NCBI GenBank assembly: GCA_016875695.1
Contig: VGPB01000031.1
Coordinates: 1 to 13,980, forward strand
Length of the DNA stretch: 13,980 bases
Direction of reading: 5' to 3'
Origin: Chloroflexota bacterium
Lineage (GTDB): Bacteria; Chloroflexota; Dehalococcoidia; UBA2979
Shown: piece by piece, positions 1 through 6,805 of the stretch
Layout: every line of letters starts with the position of its first letter
How positions within the stretch are numbered: the stretch's first letter is position 1
The notes under the pieces: generated by a model
Told to the model about the DNA's origin: nothing
Database searches by the model: none
What the model saw: the letters and a program-made list of their open reading frames with translations, nothing else
Position numbers and translations under genes: made by a program

Positions 1-2
1 GC

Positions 3-752
3 GAGCCGGCTGCGCCGGCTGCGCCGCGCCCGCTGCAGTTCCTGACGCTCGAGGACGACGCGGTGGACGCGCCGGCCTGCGACCCCAGCGACCCGAATTG
101 TGCCGTCGGCGTCGCCGAGCCTGCGGCCTTCGGCGCGGCGCTCTACGGCGAGGACGAGCTCGCGGCGCTGCCGGAGGGCGCGTAGCTCGCCGTGGCCGGC
201 TGCGGCAACCCGGTGGCGATCGCGGGACTGGCGCCCGGCGAGCGCGTGCTCGACCTCGGCTTGGGCGGAGGCATCGACTGCTTCCTGGCTGCGCAGCGCA
301 TCGGGCCGGCGGGCGAGGTCTGGGGGCTCGATATGACATCCGAGATGGTGCAGCTCGCGCGCCATAACGCAGCAACGATGGAGCTCGCGAACGTGCGCTT
401 CCGCCTCGGCGAGATCGAGGACATCCCGGTCGCCGACGCGAGTTTCGACGTGGTGATCTCGAACTGCGTGATCAACCTGTCGACGGACAAGCCGCGCGTG
501 CTCGCGGAGGCGTTCCGCGTGCTCGCGCCCTGCGGGCGGCTCGGCGTGTCGGACATGGTGCGCACGCGCGCGCTCACGCCCGTCGAAGCGCGTGACGCTG
601 AGGCGTGGGCAGGCTGCGTGGCGGGGGCGCTGCCGGCGGCCGAGTTCGCGCAGCTGCTCGCGGCCACAGGCTTCGTCGATGTGGCGATCGACGTCGAGGA
701 CAGCGAGCGCGGGGTTGTGAGCGCGTACATCGCCGCGCGGCGCCCTGCGTAG
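3..752 (+). pseudogene. arsM: Arsenite S-adenosylmethionine methyltransferase, 5'-partial, with an in-frame TAG
   Basis: ArsM methylates trivalent arsenic in the cytoplasm using SAM. The frame is open from the window edge, starting with a 9-bp tandem repeat that encodes Pro-Ala-Ala, then CDPSDPNC and the typical lead-in YGEDELAALPEGA. It then meets TAG at 183-185 and resumes in the same frame with AGCGNPVAIAGL. SAM motif I follows (VLDLGLGGGID, with Leu where Ser is common). Both conserved arsenic-binding cysteines are visible, in ISNCVINLS and WAGCVAGAL. The C-terminus is intact and ends 9 bp before the convergent MFS gene. Without the TAG this is an ordinary ArsM. With it, a GTG at 192, seven bases after the stop, could restart translation and give 186 residues covering the whole SAM domain. 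Family assignment is firm. Whether the TAG is real, an assembly error or a decay mutation is open. The true start lies outside the window. Confidence 0.85.
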
Positions 753-761
753 TCCAGCCGC

Positions 762-2006
762 CTAGCGCGGCGCGCGGCCCGGCCGCAGCACGAGCACCGC
801 GACCAGCCCCGCGGTGACCGCGAGCCATACGCCCGTTGCGAGCGCCGCGGAGCTCGGCGCCACGAGCGCGCCGTAGGCGATGTTGTAGCTCGTCGCGACG
901 AGCATCGACGAGAAGCCGAGCACGGACGCGGCGAGACCCGAGATGTGGGGGAAGGGCACCAGCGCGCCGGCCATCGCCGACGGCCGGGTCAGCCCGAGCC
1001 CGAGCGCCGTTACGAACATCGGCGTGAGCAGCGTCAGCACGTGCGCGCCGCCCGCCCACATCATCGCGGCCATCGCGAGGCTCGACGCGGCGGCGATCGT
1101 CGCGCCCGCGCGGACGAGCTGGCCGCCGGCCACGCGGCCGGTGAAGCGGCTCGACAGCGTCGCGCCGGCCATCAGCCCGAGCGCGACGAAGCCGAAGCTC
1201 AGCCCGTAGACCTGCGCGCTCAGCCCGAGCTCGTCGATGAGCACGAACGACGATGACGAGATGAAGGCGAGCTGTCCCGCGAACATGAGCCCCATGACGA
1301 GCGCGTAGCCGACGTACGTGCGGTTGCCGAGCACGGTGCGATAGTCGGCGAGCAGCCCCGCGATGCCGCTGGGTCGCGTGCCGCGTCCGGCGTTCGTCTC
1401 CGGCAGCAGCAGCCGGTACAGCACGGCCAGGAGCACGCCGAGCGCGCTGAGCGTCAGGAACACCGCGTGCCAGCCGAACGCCTCATGCAGCGCGCCGCCG
1501 ATGATCGGCGCGACGGCCGGCGCGAGCGGCAGCGCGATCGCCATGTACGACAGCACGCGCGCCGCGCGCTCGCGCCCGTACACGTCGAGCACGATCGCCT
1601 GCGCGAGCGCGGGACCGGCGCCGCCGCCGAGGCCCTGCAGCACGCGGCCCGCGAGCAGCATCTCGGCGGACTGCGCGAAGAGCGCGAGCAGTCCGCCTGC
1701 GCTGAACAGCGCCATGCCCGCGAGCAGCACGGGCCGCCGCCCGAGGCGGTCCGACGCGGGCCCGTACACCAGCTGCGAACCAGCGAAGGAGATGATGAAC
1801 AGCGTGACGGCGAGCTGCAGGCGTGCCTCGCTCGCGGCGAACTCGGCGCGCAGGGCGGGCAGCGACGGCAGGAACATGTCCACGCTGAGCGGTGCGACTG
1901 CGCTCAGCGCCACCAGTAGCGCGGCGGCGGGCAGCGCCTCGGCGCGGCGCCGGTCGCGCTCGCTGAGCGCGGCGCGCGCGGGCGCGGTGACGGCAGGTGT
2001 CGTCAC
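762..2006 (-). CDS. MFS multidrug exporter, Bcr/CflA type
   Basis: This is a 414-residue inner-membrane proton antiporter of the drug-efflux kind. About 12 hydrophobic segments can be followed. Family marks are the first helix with SVDMFLPSLPALRAEF, the motif A loop GPASDRLGRRPVLL after TM2, a Gly/Pro-rich TM5 with APAVAPIIGGAL (the antiporter motif C pattern), and a central loop around residues 200-220. The length is normal for Bcr/CflA proteins. The GTG start at 2006 lies 12 bp after the SDR stop, so the gene is probably cotranscribed with the SDR. It converges on arsM with 9 bp between stops. Despite that neighbour it is not an ArsB, ACR3 or ArsJ type arsenic exporter. The substrate is unknown. 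The family call is firm and the drug-export role is inferred. Confidence 0.88.
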   Translation of the reverse strand: MTTPAVTAPARAALSERDRRRAEALPAAALLVALSAVAPLSVDMFLPSLPALRAEFAASEARLQLAVTLFIISFAGSQLVYGPASDRLGRRPVLLAGMALFSAGGLLALFAQSAEMLLAGRVLQGLGGGAGPALAQAIVLDVYGRERAARVLSYMAIALPLAPAVAPIIGGALHEAFGWHAVFLTLSALGVLLAVLYRLLLPETNAGRGTRPSGIAGLLADYRTVLGNRTYVGYALVMGLMFAGQLAFISSSSFVLIDELGLSAQVYGLSFGFVALGLMAGATLSSRFTGRVAGGQLVRAGATIAAASSLAMAAMMWAGGAHVLTLLTPMFVTALGLGLTRPSAMAGALVPFPHISGLAASVLGFSSMLVATSYNIAYGALVAPSSAALATGVWLAVTAGLVAVLVLRPGRAPR

Positions 2007-2018
2007 GGCGTGCGGGGG

Positions 2019-2804
2019 CTAGACGTACGGCTGCAGGCGGTCGCGGATACCGTCGTCGAAGACGATGTGGCCCGTGTACGACGGCGGCTGCTCGCAGATG
2101 TAGCGCGCGGCGCGGCCCATCCACTCGGCGTCGTCGAAGTCGAGCCGCGGGTTCGCCGGGTCGTTCTGCGCGAAGATGTTGCCGGGCGTGCGGATCCGGT
2201 ACTTCAGCGACAGCACGTTCGCCTTGATCTGGTGCTCCTGCACGTTCATGGCGAGCCCCTGCGTGAAGCGCTCGAGGCCGGCCTTCACCATGCCGTAGAA
2301 GAGCCCGCCGATGCCGGCGTCCGTGTAGGGGCCGGGGCCAGGGAAGATCGCGGCCGCCGACGAGATGTTAATGATGTCGCCGCCGCCCGCCGCGCGCAGG
2401 TGCGGCAGCGCAGCCTTGCACAGCAGCACCGGCCCGCGCAGGTCGATCTGCCACATCAGCTCGATGTGCCGCTCGAGCACCGTCTCGAGGTCGCCGGGCA
2501 CGAGGATGGCCGCGTTGTTGACGATGATGTCGAGGCGCCCGAACTGCTCGACGGTCGCCGCGACGCCCGCGCGGATGCTCTCGGGGTCGCGCATGTCTAT
2601 GCGCAGCGGCACGGCCTTGTGTCCGGCGTCCGTGATCGCCTGCGCGACGCTGTGGATGGTGCCGGGCAGTCGTGGGTCGCTCACTTCTTCCGAGCGCGCC
2701 GCGACGACCACCTGCGCGCCGCCGCGCGCGAGGTGCTTCGCGATGTACTCGCCGATGCCGCGGCTCGCACCCGTGACGATCGCCACCCGCCCGTCGAGCG
2801 TCAT
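2019..2804 (-). CDS. Short-chain dehydrogenase/reductase (SDR)
   Basis: This is a 261-residue NAD(P)-dependent oxidoreductase with a Rossmann fold. It shows the cofactor loop TGASRGIG (residues 11-18), the NNAA motif (96-99), Ser149 in NISSAA, and the catalytic YGMVK (Tyr170, Lys174). The Ser-to-Tyr spacing is 21 residues rather than the usual 13, because of a Gly/Pro-rich insert (PGPGPYTDAGIGGL), so the active-site loop is enlarged. After Lys174 the usual proline-glycine turn is replaced by SLKYRIRTPG. The ATG start is supported by GGGAGG about 8 bases upstream. A TACAAT box stands 43 bp before the start. The MFS gene follows after 12 bp, which suggests an SDR-MFS operon. The substrate cannot be told from sequence. 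Confidence 0.92.
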   Translation of the reverse strand: MTLDGRVAIVTGASRGIGEYIAKHLARGGAQVVVAARSEEVSDPRLPGTIHSVAQAITDAGHKAVPLRIDMRDPESIRAGVAATVEQFGRLDIIVNNAAILVPGDLETVLERHIELMWQIDLRGPVLLCKAALPHLRAAGGGDIINISSAAAIFPGPGPYTDAGIGGLFYGMVKAGLERFTQGLAMNVQEHQIKANVLSLKYRIRTPGNIFAQNDPANPRLDFDDAEWMGRAARYICEQPPSYTGHIVFDDGIRDRLQPYV

Positions 2805-2847
2805 CGTCCGTCCTCCCTCGGTCCGCCTGGTGCCGGTTGCGGCGGGG

Positions 2848-2853
2848 ATTGTA
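2848..2853 (-). promoter_or_regulatory. Candidate -10 box (TACAAT) for the SDR-MFS unit
   Basis: On the minus strand the 63-bp gap between the EamA stop and the SDR start contains TACAAT, five of six bases of the sigma-70 -10 consensus, in otherwise GC-only DNA. It would give a leader of about 35 nt that includes the SDR ribosome site. I see no convincing -35 box. Confidence 0.4.
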
Positions 2854-2860
2854 CGCCCGT

Positions 2861-2874
2861 GGGCTGCTTAGCCC
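2861..2874 (-). terminator. Small hairpin across the EamA stop codon
   Basis: GGGCT and AGCCC form a 5-bp stem with a four-base loop. The TAA stop of the EamA gene lies inside the hairpin. There is no U tract, so it is a weak terminator candidate at best. Together with the downstream TACAAT box it hints that EamA and the SDR are separate transcription units. Confidence 0.25.
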
Positions 2875-3761
2875 GCGAGCACGGCGAAGGTGCCGGCGAG
2901 GCACAGCACGGTGCCGGCGCCGATGCGCGGGGTGGCGCGCTCACCGAGGAACAGCATCGCGAGAGGGAGCGCCATGAGCGGGGCGGTCGAGTTCAGCACC
3001 ACGGCGCGCGCCGCGCCCGCCTGGGTCAGCGCGAAGAGGTACAGCCAGGAGCCGAGCCCGGTGCCGAGCGCCGCCACGGCGACGGTGGCGAGCAGGTCGC
3101 GGCCGCGCGGGAGCGTGCGCAGCACCGCGCCGCGCGTGGCGGCGAGCGAGATCGCGGCCACGGCGAGCCCGCCCGCAGGGAGGCGGATCGCGGCGATCGC
3201 CGTCGCGTCGAGGCCCGCGCGCGCGCCCGCGACCAGCAGCGTCGCGACCGTCCAGCACGCTGACACGACGACCACCGCGAGCGCCGCAAACCGGGGACTC
3301 CAGCGCGGGCCGCTCACCCTGTCGCCGAGCGCGCCCGCGGCATCGCCGACGATGAGGTAGGTGCCGGCGATTACCAGCAGGGTGCCGGTGAGCAGCGCCC
3401 AGCCGAGCGGCTCGTCCAGCAGCACGATGCCGCCCGCCGCGCTGAGCGCGACCCACAGCGCGGTGGTCGTGGGCACCATGCGCTGTAGGCCGACGTGGCG
3501 CAGCGAGCGTATGTAGGCCGTGTCGCCGAGGCCGTAGCCGATGAGCCCGCTCGCCGCCATCGCGGCGAGCGCGGCGGCGCCCGCGCGCGTGAGCTCGGTG
3601 GCGCCGCCGGCGGCGAACAGCGCGGCCAGCACGAGCGGCGTGGCCAGCAGCATGCGCAGCGCGCTCAGCACCGGCGCGGGGTAGCGCGCGCCGAGGCGCG
3701 CCAGCACGACGCTTGTGCCCGCCCACGTGAGCGCCGAGCCGAGTGCGGCCAGCTCCCCCAA
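2868..3761 (-). CDS. EamA/DMT-family permease
   Basis: This inner-membrane transporter has about 10 helices, made of two tandem five-helix EamA domains. The first begins at GELAALGSALTWAGTSVV and runs to about residue 140 (ending GTLLVIAGTYLIVG). The second runs from FAALAVVVVSACWTVATLL to the C-terminal LCLAGTFAVLAG. The LGERATP stretch before the last helix is typical of the family, whose members mostly export amino acids or other metabolites. I chose the TTG start at 3761 because GGAGGAG lies five bases upstream and the EamA domain starts right there. In-frame ATG (3785) and GTG (3791) starts exist further upstream but lack a ribosome site. The gene diverges from acyl-CoA dehydrogenase 1, leaving about 120 bp for two promoters. 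The substrate is unknown. Confidence 0.88.
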   Translation of the reverse strand: MGELAALGSALTWAGTSVVLARLGARYPAPVLSALRMLLATPLVLAALFAAGGATELTRAGAAALAAMAASGLIGYGLGDTAYIRSLRHVGLQRMVPTTTALWVALSAAGGIVLLDEPLGWALLTGTLLVIAGTYLIVGDAAGALGDRVSGPRWSPRFAALAVVVVSACWTVATLLVAGARAGLDATAIAAIRLPAGGLAVAAISLAATRGAVLRTLPRGRDLLATVAVAALGTGLGSWLYLFALTQAGAARAVVLNSTAPLMALPLAMLFLGERATPRIGAGTVLCLAGTFAVLAG

Positions 3762-3882
3762 ACCCGCTCCTCCCGCGCCGAGCATCTTCACGCGCGCCGC
3801 GCTCGGCGGCGAGCGGCAGCGCGAGGGCTGGTGCTACAGTGGCCTGCGGACCGCGAAACGCGGACACGGCGGGAGGTGAGTG

Positions 3883-5112
3883 ATGGACTGGAACGACAAC
3901 GCGGAGCAGGCCGCGTTCCGGCAGCAGGTCGCGGACTTCATCCGCGAGCGCCTGCCCGCGGAATATCGCCGCCGCGCCGAGGCCACCGACGACGAGGGCG
4001 GCGGGGAGGGCCTCTTCGCCTGGTACGCCGACCGCGTCTCGGAGCGCCAGGTGGACCGCGACGCGGCGAAGCAGTGGGCCGACGCGCTCGCCGAGCGCGG
4101 CTGGATCGCCCCGCACTGGCCCAAGGAGTACGGCGGCGCCAGCCTGACGACGATGGAGCAGTTCATCTTCGGCGAGGAGATGGCGAAGGCGAAGGCGCCG
4201 ATGGTGGGCGGGTCCGGCGTGATGCTGCTCGGCCCCACTGTGCTGGTGCACGGCAGCGAGGCGCAAAAGGCGAAGTACCTCGGGCGCATCCTCTCGGGCG
4301 AGGTCGCGTGGGCGCAGGGCTACTCGGAGCCCGGCGCAGGCTCGGACCTCGGCTCGCTGCAGACGCGCGCCGTGCGCGACGGCGACGAGTACGTGATCAA
4401 CGGTCAGAAGATCTGGACCTCCGCGGCGCACCTCTCGGACGCGCTGTTCGCGCTGGTGCGCACCGACCCGGACGCGCCCAAGCACCGCGGCATCTCCTTC
4501 CTGATGATCGACGACATCCACACGCCGGGCATCAGCGTGCGGCCGCTCATCGACGCGTCATGGGGCCACACCGTCAACGAGACGTTCTTCCAGGACGTGC
4601 GCGTGCCCGTCGCGAACCTGCTGGGCGAGGAGAACCGCGGCTGGTACGTGGGCATGACGCTGCTGGACTTCGAGCGCTCTGGCATCGGCGGGGCTGTCGA
4701 GCAGCGCCGCGCGCTCGCGGAGCTCGTCGACACCGCGTGCACGGACGAGCGCTCGCTGCTCGATCGCAACCGGTTCCTGCGCGGGCGCATCGCGGACCGC
4801 GCGCTCGACATCGAGGTGTCGTACGCGTTCTCGATGCGCATCGCGTCGATGCAGGCGGCCGGGCTGGTGCCGAACTACGAGGCGTCGATGGGCAAGATGT
4901 TCGGCTCAGAGGCCGGGCAGGAGCTGCACCGCGTCGGCATGCGCACGTTCGGCCTGCACGCGACACTATGGCCCGGCGACGAGCGCGCGCCGCTCGCGGG
5001 CAAGCACACGCGCGGCTACGTGCGCTCGATCCCCTCGACGATCGCGGGCGGTTCGTCCGAGGTGCAGCGCAACATCATCGCCACGCGCGGGCTCGGCCTG
5101 CCTCGCGGCTAG
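3883..5112 (+). CDS. Acyl-CoA dehydrogenase (paralogue 1)
   Basis: This is a 409-residue FAD enzyme that introduces the alpha,beta double bond into an acyl-CoA and passes electrons to ETF. It has a helical N-domain (residues 1-125), the flavin/substrate middle-domain signatures YSEPGAGSDL and GQKIWTS, and a helical C-domain ending GGSSEVQRNIIATRGLGLP. The catalytic Glu of the MCAD type (YEGT) is Gly here. Glu264 in LLDFERS instead matches the isovaleryl/long-chain type base position (LDLER in isovaleryl-CoA dehydrogenase), so activity is plausible. ATG 3883 has GGAGG six bases upstream; an immediately preceding GTG at 3880 is too close to that site. The closest relative in the window is paralogue 2 at 10198, roughly two-thirds identical by eye. 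The gene stands alone on its strand, and its substrate is unknown. Confidence 0.93.
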   Translation: MDWNDNAEQAAFRQQVADFIRERLPAEYRRRAEATDDEGGGEGLFAWYADRVSERQVDRDAAKQWADALAERGWIAPHWPKEYGGASLTTMEQFIFGEEMAKAKAPMVGGSGVMLLGPTVLVHGSEAQKAKYLGRILSGEVAWAQGYSEPGAGSDLGSLQTRAVRDGDEYVINGQKIWTSAAHLSDALFALVRTDPDAPKHRGISFLMIDDIHTPGISVRPLIDASWGHTVNETFFQDVRVPVANLLGEENRGWYVGMTLLDFERSGIGGAVEQRRALAELVDTACTDERSLLDRNRFLRGRIADRALDIEVSYAFSMRIASMQAAGLVPNYEASMGKMFGSEAGQELHRVGMRTFGLHATLWPGDERAPLAGKHTRGYVRSIPSTIAGGSSEVQRNIIATRGLGLPRG

Positions 5113-5142
5113 CGATGTTTCAGGGCCGCGGCTCTGGACCGT

Positions 5143-5183
5143 GGCAGTGCAGCGTTCCGCTGGCAGCGTTCCGCTGCACTGCC
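5143..5183. repeat. 41-bp symmetrical repeat (nested inverted and tandem repeats)
   Basis: The outer arms GGCAGTGCAGCG and CGCTGCACTGCC are perfect 12-bp reverse complements. Inside are two tandem copies of a 14-mer, GCAGCGTTCCGCTG, each itself a CAGCG-TTC-CGCTG hairpin. The element can fold as one long hairpin with a TTC/TTC internal loop, or as a stem carrying two small hairpins. It lies between convergent genes, 30 bp after the acyl-CoA dehydrogenase stop. Confidence 0.8.
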
Positions 5184-5188
5184 GGGCT

Positions 5189-5218
5189 GGTGCGGCCTGC
5201 TCCCAAGCGGGCCGCACC
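5189..5218. terminator. Strong hairpin between convergent genes, likely bidirectional terminator
   Basis: GGTGCGGCC and GGCCGCACC form a perfect 9-bp stem. A T-G wobble and three further pairs (GCT/AGC) extend it to 13 bp around a CCCA loop. It sits between the stops of acyl-CoA dehydrogenase 1 (+) and the LLM oxidoreductase (-), as expected for a shared terminator. There is no clean U tract on either side, which is common in very GC-rich genomes. Confidence 0.55.
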
Positions 5219-5263
5219 CTGTGTGTCGGCGCGTTCGATGCTGCGCGTGGCGGTGGCTCGGCG

Positions 5264-6310
5264 CTACTCGACCGGCGGATGGGTCAGCGCGCGCGGCTGC
5301 AGACCGCACGCCTCTGCAAGCAGCTCATAGCTGCGCAGGCGTGCGGCGTAGTCGTGCGTGATGGTCACGACCATCACCTCGTCCGTCTCGAAGCCGGCGG
5401 CGAGCTCCTCGAGGCCGGCGCGCACGCCGTCCGGCTTGCCCTCGAGCGCGAGCGATTGCTGGTAGCGGATGTACTCCCACTCGGCATCGGTGTAGTCGGC
5501 GGCCAGCGCCTCCTCCGGCGTCGGCACGCCGGCACGCGCGTCGCGGCCCTGCTGGCGGCGCAGGCGCATGAGGTGGCGGCTAATGCCGAGGCGCCGAGCC
5601 TCGGTGGTGGTCTCGGCACACAGCGCGGACACGGCGATGCTCACGCGCGGCGTGTCGAGCCACGGCGATGGCCGGAAGCGCGCGCGGTAGTCGGCGACCA
5701 CGCGTTCGCCGCCGGCGGGGCTGATGAACTGCGCGAAGGAGAACCCCAGGCCTTGCTCCGCGGCGAACCGCGCGCTGTCCCACGCGCTGCCCAGCAGCCA
5801 CGGCTCCGGCATGCCCGGCCCCGCCGGGATCGCGCGGATGCCGTGGTACGGATGATCTTCGGCGACACCGTGCGTCATGTACGCGAGCACCTCCGCGACC
5901 TGCAGCGGGTACGCCTCCAGCGGGAGCGCGCCGGGGCCGTGCGCGAGCGCGCGCGACGTGAGGCCGTCGCTGCCCGGCGCGCGGCCGAGGCCCATGTCGA
6001 TGCGCCCCGGATAGAGAGCCTCCAGCAGCCGGAACACCTCGGCGACCTTCAACGCCGCGTAGTGCGTGAGCATCACGCCGCCGGTGCCGACGCGGATGGC
6101 GTGCGTCGCGGCGGCCACGGCCGCGGCCAGCACCTCCGGGCTCGCGCTGGCGAGCGTGCCCGTGTTGTGGTGTTCGGCGAGCCAGTAGCGCGCGTAGCCG
6201 AGGCGGTCGGCCGCCTGCGCGAGCGCGATGGTGGCAAGCAGCGCCTCGCGCGCGGTGCCGCCCGTGCGCACCGGGGACTGGTCGAGGACGCTCAGCCGCA
6301 GCGCGCTCAT
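5264..6310 (-). CDS. LLM-class flavin-dependent oxidoreductase (luciferase-like, MsnO8/YhbW type)
   Basis: This is a 348-residue TIM-barrel monooxygenase or oxidoreductase of the bacterial luciferase superfamily, using FMN or F420. Signature stretches of the 'luciferase family oxidoreductase, group 1' branch are clear: SVLDQSPVRTGGT at the N-terminus, YARYWLAEHHN, then SPEVLAAAVA, IRVGTGGVMLTHY, and the RIDMGLGRAPGSDG loop around residues 103-116. The length is normal. The start is ATG at 6310. On the minus strand a TAGAAT box ends only six bases before this ATG, which suggests a leaderless transcript. The gene converges on acyl-CoA dehydrogenase 1 and diverges from the hotdog pair. The family is firm. 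The substrate and choice between FMN and F420 cannot be read. Confidence 0.92.
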   Translation of the reverse strand: MSALRLSVLDQSPVRTGGTAREALLATIALAQAADRLGYARYWLAEHHNTGTLASASPEVLAAAVAAATHAIRVGTGGVMLTHYAALKVAEVFRLLEALYPGRIDMGLGRAPGSDGLTSRALAHGPGALPLEAYPLQVAEVLAYMTHGVAEDHPYHGIRAIPAGPGMPEPWLLGSAWDSARFAAEQGLGFSFAQFISPAGGERVVADYRARFRPSPWLDTPRVSIAVSALCAETTTEARRLGISRHLMRLRRQQGRDARAGVPTPEEALAADYTDAEWEYIRYQQSLALEGKPDGVRAGLEELAAGFETDEVMVVTITHDYAARLRSYELLAEACGLQPRALTHPPVE

Positions 6311-6316
6311 CGGCGG

Positions 6317-6322
6317 ATTCTA
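6317..6322 (-). promoter_or_regulatory. Candidate -10 box (TAGAAT), leaderless promoter for the LLM gene
   Basis: TAGAAT on the minus strand matches five of six -10 consensus bases and stands six bases before the ATG at 6310. Initiation seven or so bases downstream would begin at the start codon itself. No Shine-Dalgarno sequence is present in the short gap, which agrees with leaderless initiation. Confidence 0.4.
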
Positions 6323-6385
6323 CGCGCACGCCGGCGCAACCTCGTACCATGCGCACGCGACGGCGCGGGGCGAGGGAGCAGCGGC

Positions 6386-6805
6386 ATGCCGGTCCCGGAG
6401 CGCGAGGCGTGGCTGGCGCGCTTCGACACGGCGCCCGCGCGACGGCTCGGTGTTGCGCCCGAGTCCGTCGAGCGGGGCTTCGCGGCGTTCGCCATCGCCG
6501 TGCCGTACGGGGACGAGCGGGACGATGATCCGCTGTTCTTCGCGACGGCGCTGCACTACGCGGCGGACATCGCGGCGCTCTCCGCGGTCATCGCGCGCTG
6601 CGAGCTGGAGCAGCCGAACGGAACCGCGAGCGTGCACCTGGCCGAGCTCGCAGCCCCGCGTGGCCCCGTGCGCGTGTGGTCGCGGGTGGTGCACTGGGGC
6701 GAGTACGCCGCCCTGCTGGAGATCGCAGCCGAAGATGCCTCGGGCGCGCTCGTGGCGCGCGGGCTCACCGGCTACTCGCTGCGGCCGCCCGCGAGCATGC
6801 CGTGA
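6386..6805 (+). CDS. Hotdog-fold acyl-CoA thioesterase-like protein (PaaI type), first of a pair
   Basis: This 139-residue protein looks like a single hotdog domain: N-terminal strand and turn (FAAFAIAVPYGDERDDDPLFF), a long central helix (ALHYAADIAALSAVIARC), then strands HLAELAAPRGPVRVWSRVVHWGEYAALLEIAAEDASGAL with the usual terminal GYSLRP. The family mostly hydrolyses acyl-CoA thioesters, and some members are dehydratases. The canonical HGG motif at the helix start is not present, so catalysis may depend on the partner. ATG 6386 has GAGGGAG about seven bases upstream. Its TGA overlaps the GTG of the next hotdog gene, so the two are probably translationally coupled and may form a heteromer. 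The fold call rests on pattern recognition and is moderate. Confidence 0.7.
   Translation: MPVPEREAWLARFDTAPARRLGVAPESVERGFAAFAIAVPYGDERDDDPLFFATALHYAADIAALSAVIARCELEQPNGTASVHLAELAAPRGPVRVWSRVVHWGEYAALLEIAAEDASGALVARGLTGYSLRPPASMP

Noticed and set aside
6..23. Tandem 9-bp repeat as a mobile or regulatory repeat
   Set aside because: It is in frame with arsM and encodes a short Pro-Ala-Ala linker, which explains it as low-complexity coding sequence.
762..2006. The MFS exporter as part of an arsenic resistance operon with arsM
   Set aside because: It is convergent to arsM and shows Bcr/CflA drug-exporter motifs, with no ArsB, ACR3 or ArsJ features and no ArsR gene nearby.
2010..3263. Long plus-strand frame of 417 codons opposite the SDR and EamA genes
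   Set aside because: It is Arg/Ala/His-rich with no domain pattern, lies antisense to two well-recognised genes, and long shadow frames are expected at this GC content.
2941..4521. Minus-strand frame of 526 codons spanning EamA and acyl-CoA dehydrogenase 1
   Set aside because: It covers two divergent real genes in a wrong frame, has biased Arg/Ala/Gly composition, and no recognisable motif.
5143..5218. CRISPR array or tRNA gene in the hairpin-rich gap
   Set aside because: The 14-mer is repeated only twice with no spacers, and the folds have no tRNA arms, anticodon loop or CCA end.
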